From assembly GCA_964551335.1 (NCBI GenBank), contig CAZKCO010000025.1:29541-93540 (forward strand): 64,000 bases of DNA, given 5' to 3'. The notes under the pieces are model-generated. The model searched no databases, had not been told where the DNA came from, and worked only from the letters and a program-made list of their open reading frames with translations. Position 1 is the first letter of the stretch. Each line of letters opens with the position of its first letter. Below, one piece after another: positions 60,615 to 64,000 of the stretch. A program made the position numbers and the translations under genes. The stretch is from Tunicatimonas sp964551335 (GTDB lineage: Bacteria > Bacteroidota > Bacteroidia > Cytophagales > Cyclobacteriaceae).

Positions 60615-61000
60615 TCAAAGTTTAATATTTATATTAACATATTTGGCAATCTCTGTATTTATGAAAACCAGGTTCAATAGTTTTCGCTTCTGCTAATTAA
60701 ACCTTTTCTTCGGAAGACACTCATCTTATTGAAAAATTAACTGCAATAATCTTAGGAGCAAATAATCTTATAAGCACGGGTGAGTAAATTGTACGTTCGC
60801 TATTACTAATCCATTCTTTTTGTTTTCCTCTCAATACATTTCTAACCCACAATGTACAAAACACACCATAATAAGTTGAAAATTAGCTCACCCAGACAAT
60901 AGGTGTTTTCTGTTTCGAAGAAGTAATTGTGTTTTATTAATGTGAAAATTATTATATTTAACTCTCATTATTTAGTTGAGTCGCTATTAATTATCAATTT
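60615..61000. other. 386-base divergent promoter region
   Basis: AT-rich gap between the divergent DprE2-like and DprE1-like genes. It must contain both promoters, but no TAnnTTTG box, long inverted repeat or short gene could be supported by eye. Confidence 0.4.
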
Positions 61001-62362
61001 ATGCCCACTAGTAAAACTATTGCGGGCTGGGGAAATTTTCCAAAGGCTACATCCGCTCTATATAATATCCGCCCAGAAGACAACTTTTCTCACTGTAACT
61101 CAAATAACTATCTGATCCCACGTGGCTTAGGAAGGAGTTATGGAGATCAAGCCATTAACCAAAATCAAGGGGTTTTACTAACTAAGAAGTTAAACAGGTT
61201 TCTGTCATTTAATCAAGAAACCGGACTATTAACCTGCGAAGCTGGTGTATCTTTTGCTGAAATCATTCATACTTTCGCCCCAAGAGGCTGGTTTCCTAGG
61301 ATTGCCCCCGGAACAAAGTATATCTCTGTCGGTGGAGCAATTGCTAACGATATACACGGTAAAGGCCACCACATTGATGGTTCTTTTGTCAATTGTGTTA
61401 CTGAATTTACGATTTTATTGGCCGACGGTAGTATAGTAAAAGCCAGTCGGCACGAAAATTCCGACCTCTTCTGGGCCAATTTTGGCGGGTTAGGTTTACT
61501 TGGACTAATCCTTACTGCGTCCATACAATTAAGAAAAATTGAGACAACATACTTTCGTCACAAATCAGTACGAATTAATGACCTTGATCATTTGCTGGAT
61601 ACTTTTGACCAGTACGACAATGAGTATAACTATTCTGTTGCCTGGGTTGATTCATTAGCTACCGGTTCGAAATTAGGTAGGGGCGTACTAACTTTAGGTA
61701 ATCATGCTACTCTGTCTGACTTACCAAAAGGTTATACTGACAATTCCTTGAATATTGACGAGACGCAGAAACTCATGCTTCCTTTTGATATGCCTGCTTT
61801 CATGTTAAATAAAGTAAGCATCAAGGTGTTAAATACATTTATAGAATTCCTACAATCGCGATCAAGGTTCTTAGCCCACTATGAGGAATTTTTTTTTCCT
61901 CTGGACAGAGTCCATCATTGGAACCGAGGGTACGGTAAAAACGGGTTTATTCAGTACCAATTTGCTCTTCCGTTAGAAAATGGACGTGAAAACATACGGT
62001 CCCTCCTACAGGAAATTGTTAACAGCAACCAAACTCCTTTCTTAAATGTACTTAAAAAGTTTGGCAAAGGGGCAGAAAATTGTCCTCTATCATTTCCGAT
62101 TGAAGGGTATACTTTTGCTATTGACTTTCCTGTAAGAAAAGAGCTAATTACTCTAACAAGAAAATTGGATAAGCTAGTTGTTGATTTTGGCGGAAGGATA
62201 TATCTCGCAAAAGACGCTTTACTAGATTCAACAACTTTTAGAAAAATGTATCCTCAATACCACGATTGGTTGGAAGTAAAAAGCCGGTACGACCCCAAAA
62301 ACCTTTTTTCTTCGAATATTTCCAGAAGATTAAAACTCGATATTCCCGAAAATTATTCCTAA
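61001..62362 (+). CDS. FAD oxidoreductase, DprE1-like
   Basis: A 453-residue VAO-type FAD enzyme. FAD-binding segments are PRGLGRSYGDQA (40-51) and PGTKYISVGGAIANDIHGKG (103-122) with HHIDGSF after it, and the last helix has RYDPKNLFSSNISRRL. This matches decaprenylphosphoryl-ribose 2'-oxidase DprE1. The substrate-site Lys of Mycobacterium tuberculosis DprE1 (Lys418) seems kept at Lys404 in GRIYLAKDALL. The Cys387 that benzothiazinones attack appears as Ala373 in GYTFAIDFPV. With the divergent DprE2-like reductase it would epimerise a polyprenyl-phosphate sugar. Genes of this type outside Actinobacteria often sit in exopolysaccharide clusters, which fits the GT2 gene downstream. Confidence 0.88.
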   Translation: MPTSKTIAGWGNFPKATSALYNIRPEDNFSHCNSNNYLIPRGLGRSYGDQAINQNQGVLLTKKLNRFLSFNQETGLLTCEAGVSFAEIIHTFAPRGWFPRIAPGTKYISVGGAIANDIHGKGHHIDGSFVNCVTEFTILLADGSIVKASRHENSDLFWANFGGLGLLGLILTASIQLRKIETTYFRHKSVRINDLDHLLDTFDQYDNEYNYSVAWVDSLATGSKLGRGVLTLGNHATLSDLPKGYTDNSLNIDETQKLMLPFDMPAFMLNKVSIKVLNTFIEFLQSRSRFLAHYEEFFFPLDRVHHWNRGYGKNGFIQYQFALPLENGRENIRSLLQEIVNSNQTPFLNVLKKFGKGAENCPLSFPIEGYTFAIDFPVRKELITLTRKLDKLVVDFGGRIYLAKDALLDSTTFRKMYPQYHDWLEVKSRYDPKNLFSSNISRRLKLDIPENYS

Positions 62363-62441
62363 ACCAATTTCAGACCTGTTTTAAAATTGGAACTTTTTTT
62401 GGGCATAAGTCTCTAATTACTCATCCAAACAATACTAGAGT

Positions 62442-63605
62442 ATGAAAATAATCTGGTGGATTTACTTTTTTATTGTTGTTTATACTTACCTAGGATATGG
62501 TGCCTTATTATACTGTATGGTATTAATTAAACGAATGTTATATAGTCCAACACAACTTTCAAATGACGGTGCTTATGAACCACTAATTTCAATCTTAGTC
62601 GCAGCCTACAATGAGGAAGATTTTATTGAAAAAAAGATACTAAATACTTTAGAGCTTGACTACCCACCTAACAAATTAGAGATTCTATTTATTACTGATG
62701 GTTCTACTGATGAGACCCCGAAAATTGTGAGTCAGTATCCTAAAATTAGGCTACTGCATCAGGTGGAAAGACAAGGTAAAATTGCTGCAGTTCGTAGGGC
62801 GATGCAGTTTGTTTCCAACCCAATTGTAGTTTTTACCGATGCAAACACATTTCTTAACAAGCAAGCAATCAGAAATATAGTAAAGCATTATAGAAACCCA
62901 TTAGTTGGCGGAGTTGCTGGGGAAAAGAGAATCTACGTGAAAGAGAAAGATGCAGCCAATGCTGCGGGTGAAGGTATATACTGGAAATATGAGTCTCAAT
63001 TAAAAAAATGGGATTCAGAACTTTATTCAGTTGTTGGTGCAGCGGGTGAACTATTTTCAATTAGAACCAAACTGTTTGAGCCGGTACCCAATGATACGAT
63101 TATTGAAGACTTCTACATAACCCTTCTGATTGCGGAAAAAGGCAATAAGATTGTTTATGAACCTGAAGCTTTTGCATTAGAAGGGCCTTCCGTTTCGGTG
63201 GATGAAGAGTTAAAGCGAAAAATTCGAATCGCTGCTGGCGGCATCCAAGCGATATTTCGGCTAACCAACTTGTTGAATATATTTAAGCATGGTTTGCTTA
63301 GTTTCCAATACATTTCTCATAGAGTTCTACGTTGGACATTAACTCCCATAGCCCTAGTATTATTATTTGTATCAAACTTATTTTTGCTGGCAGCCCCCTT
63401 CTTTAAGGTCACGTTAGTACTACAAATATTATTTTACCTATCTGCATTTATAGGTTTTCTTTTTCAAAAAGAAAATATCAAGATTAAGGTATTCTTTATA
63501 CCTTATTACTTTGTTATCATGAATTATGCAGTGTTTCGAGGCTTTTTTCGGTTCGTAAGTGGAAGGCAAACCGTTTTGTGGGAGCGCGCCCAACGTTCAG
63601 TTTAA
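62442..63605 (+). CDS. Family 2 glycosyltransferase, membrane-bound
   Basis: A 387-residue GT2 enzyme. One N-terminal helix comes first (2-26), then the GT-A domain with ISILVAAYNEEDFIEKKI, ILFITDGSTDET, VVFTDANTFLNKQA (the DxD-like DAN), GAAGELFSIRTKLF and a late EDFYITLLIAEKGNKIVYEP. Two to three C-terminal helices follow. The plan resembles processive or polyprenyl-linked transferases of surface polysaccharide synthesis. It lies 79 bases after the DprE1-like gene on the same strand. No mutations in key motifs are seen. Confidence 0.9.
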   Translation: MKIIWWIYFFIVVYTYLGYGALLYCMVLIKRMLYSPTQLSNDGAYEPLISILVAAYNEEDFIEKKILNTLELDYPPNKLEILFITDGSTDETPKIVSQYPKIRLLHQVERQGKIAAVRRAMQFVSNPIVVFTDANTFLNKQAIRNIVKHYRNPLVGGVAGEKRIYVKEKDAANAAGEGIYWKYESQLKKWDSELYSVVGAAGELFSIRTKLFEPVPNDTIIEDFYITLLIAEKGNKIVYEPEAFALEGPSVSVDEELKRKIRIAAGGIQAIFRLTNLLNIFKHGLLSFQYISHRVLRWTLTPIALVLLFVSNLFLLAAPFFKVTLVLQILFYLSAFIGFLFQKENIKIKVFFIPYYFVIMNYAVFRGFFRFVSGRQTVLWERAQRSV

Positions 63606-63868
63606 AACTTCTATTACCCAGTAAGATGTAACTATTGTAGAAAGAGTACATATCTAGCTTCAGAATGCTCCCTCCCCGCCTCGATTTAGGAGAAAGAAGA
63701 TAATTTAACTCGCAATCTTAGGACCCGATGGTGGTATGAATTTATTAAAAAGTAACTGCCCTACTCGAACAATATAAAGTAAATTGTAACCTTCCCAAAG
63801 GGGACCCTACAAAAAAGTATAGTATAGTTATACGAATAAGAGGAATTAAGTTAGTCGTCTAAAAGAAA

Positions 63869-63901
63869 AAGCACTTACTAGAATAAATCTTGTAAGTGCT
63901 T
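63869..63901 (-). terminator. Rho-independent terminator after tRNA-Thr
   Basis: The arms AAGCACTTAC and GTAAGTGCTT are perfect inverted copies with a 13-base loop; on the minus strand the stem is followed by TTTCTTTT. It lies 24 bases past the 3' end of the tRNA. The 263 bases between it and the GT2 gene (63606-63868) hold no supported feature. Confidence 0.8.
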
Positions 63902-63925
63902 GATTATTATAATTCCTTTGTGGAG

Positions 63926-63999
63926 AGCCCCCTGTCGGATTCGAACCAACGACCTACTGATTACAAGTCAGTTGCTCTGGCCAGCTGAGCTAAGGAGGC
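63926..63999 (-). tRNA. tRNA-Thr (anticodon TGT)
   Basis: On the minus strand the acceptor arms GCCTCCT and AGGGGGC pair (one T-G). The D arm contains TTAGCTCAGCTGG, the anticodon arm CTGAC-TTGTAAT-CAG places TGT at the anticodon, and the T arm GTTGG-TTCGAAT-CCGAC is standard. No CCA is encoded, as usual in Bacteroidota. The gene ends one base inside the window. Confidence 0.95.
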
Positions 64000-64000
64000 G

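Noticed and set aside
63661..63710. A further REP-like repeat after the GT2 gene
   Set aside because: CTCCCTCCCCGCCTCG followed by TTTAGGAGAAAG resembles copy 1 at 52423, but too many positions differ and no fold-back stem forms.
1..64000. CRISPR arrays, prophage, insertion sequences, rRNA operon
   Set aside because: No regularly spaced repeats, transposase or integrase motifs, phage structural genes or rRNA sequence were found on reading the window.

Overview
The window is chromosomal DNA from a Bacteroidota bacterium, most likely a marine Cytophagales-type organism. The taxon is inferred from family knowledge. The supporting signs are a 1772-residue secreted protein with a C-terminal type IX secretion sorting domain, SBBP/FG-GAP/IPT repeat surface proteins, Bacteroidota-type -7 promoter boxes (TAnnTTTG) before several genes, loose lipoprotein signal peptides, a large two-domain pyruvate carboxylase and many unlinked housekeeping genes. 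There are no rRNA genes, CRISPR arrays, transposases or phage genes. One tRNA (Thr, anticodon TGT) closes the window.

Layout. 1-13.6 kb: end of a PAS-domain protein, an orphan sulfatase lipoprotein, an acyl-CoA dehydrogenase overlapping an APH-type kinase gene (a LvaC/LvaA or ACAD10/11-like pair), recQ, pyruvate carboxylase, hemA, and an alpha/beta hydrolase plus a nucleotide-sugar-epimerase-like gene. 13.6-25.5 kb: a DUF2797 gene, then a minus-strand biosynthetic locus. It holds a GAF sensor with a six-helix membrane domain, a 4'-phosphopantetheinyl transferase, a free-standing copy of the same membrane domain, and a 2451-residue single-module polyketide synthase with animal-FAS-like order KS-AT-DH-psiKR-ER-KR-ACP-TE. 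26-31.9 kb: a MATE exporter, a small conserved protein, a multispan membrane protein, an AraD1/FAH-family enzyme and an outer-membrane beta-barrel.

32-39.7 kb, plus strand: a lipoprotein tyrosine phosphatase, an HD domain fused to a Pycsar-effector transmembrane domain, and a 1248-residue outer-membrane protein. The last joins a degenerate metallophosphatase domain, a kinase-like segment and an Omp85-type barrel. pyrR-pyrB follow. The first three genes place phosphate-chemistry or nucleotide-signal domains in every envelope layer and are my best candidate for an undescribed system. 39.7-49 kb, minus strand: a tightly packed five-gene operon of secreted proteins. Four small proteins share repeated modules and the giant type IX-sorted propeller/IPT protein comes last.

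49-59.8 kb, minus strand: a sortilin/BNR-repeat protein, an intergenic inverted pair of REP-like repeats, sufU-sufS with an HD-domain gene and a WD40 gene, a CBS-pair protein, a TPR sensor histidine kinase and pcm. 59.9-63.6 kb: an AT-richer stretch with a DprE2-like reductase, a divergent DprE1-like oxidase and a GT2 glycosyltransferase, probably the edge of a surface-polysaccharide cluster, ending at tRNA-Thr.

Functions are assigned from motifs and family knowledge read by eye; no database search was run. Residue numbers were counted by hand and may be off by a few.
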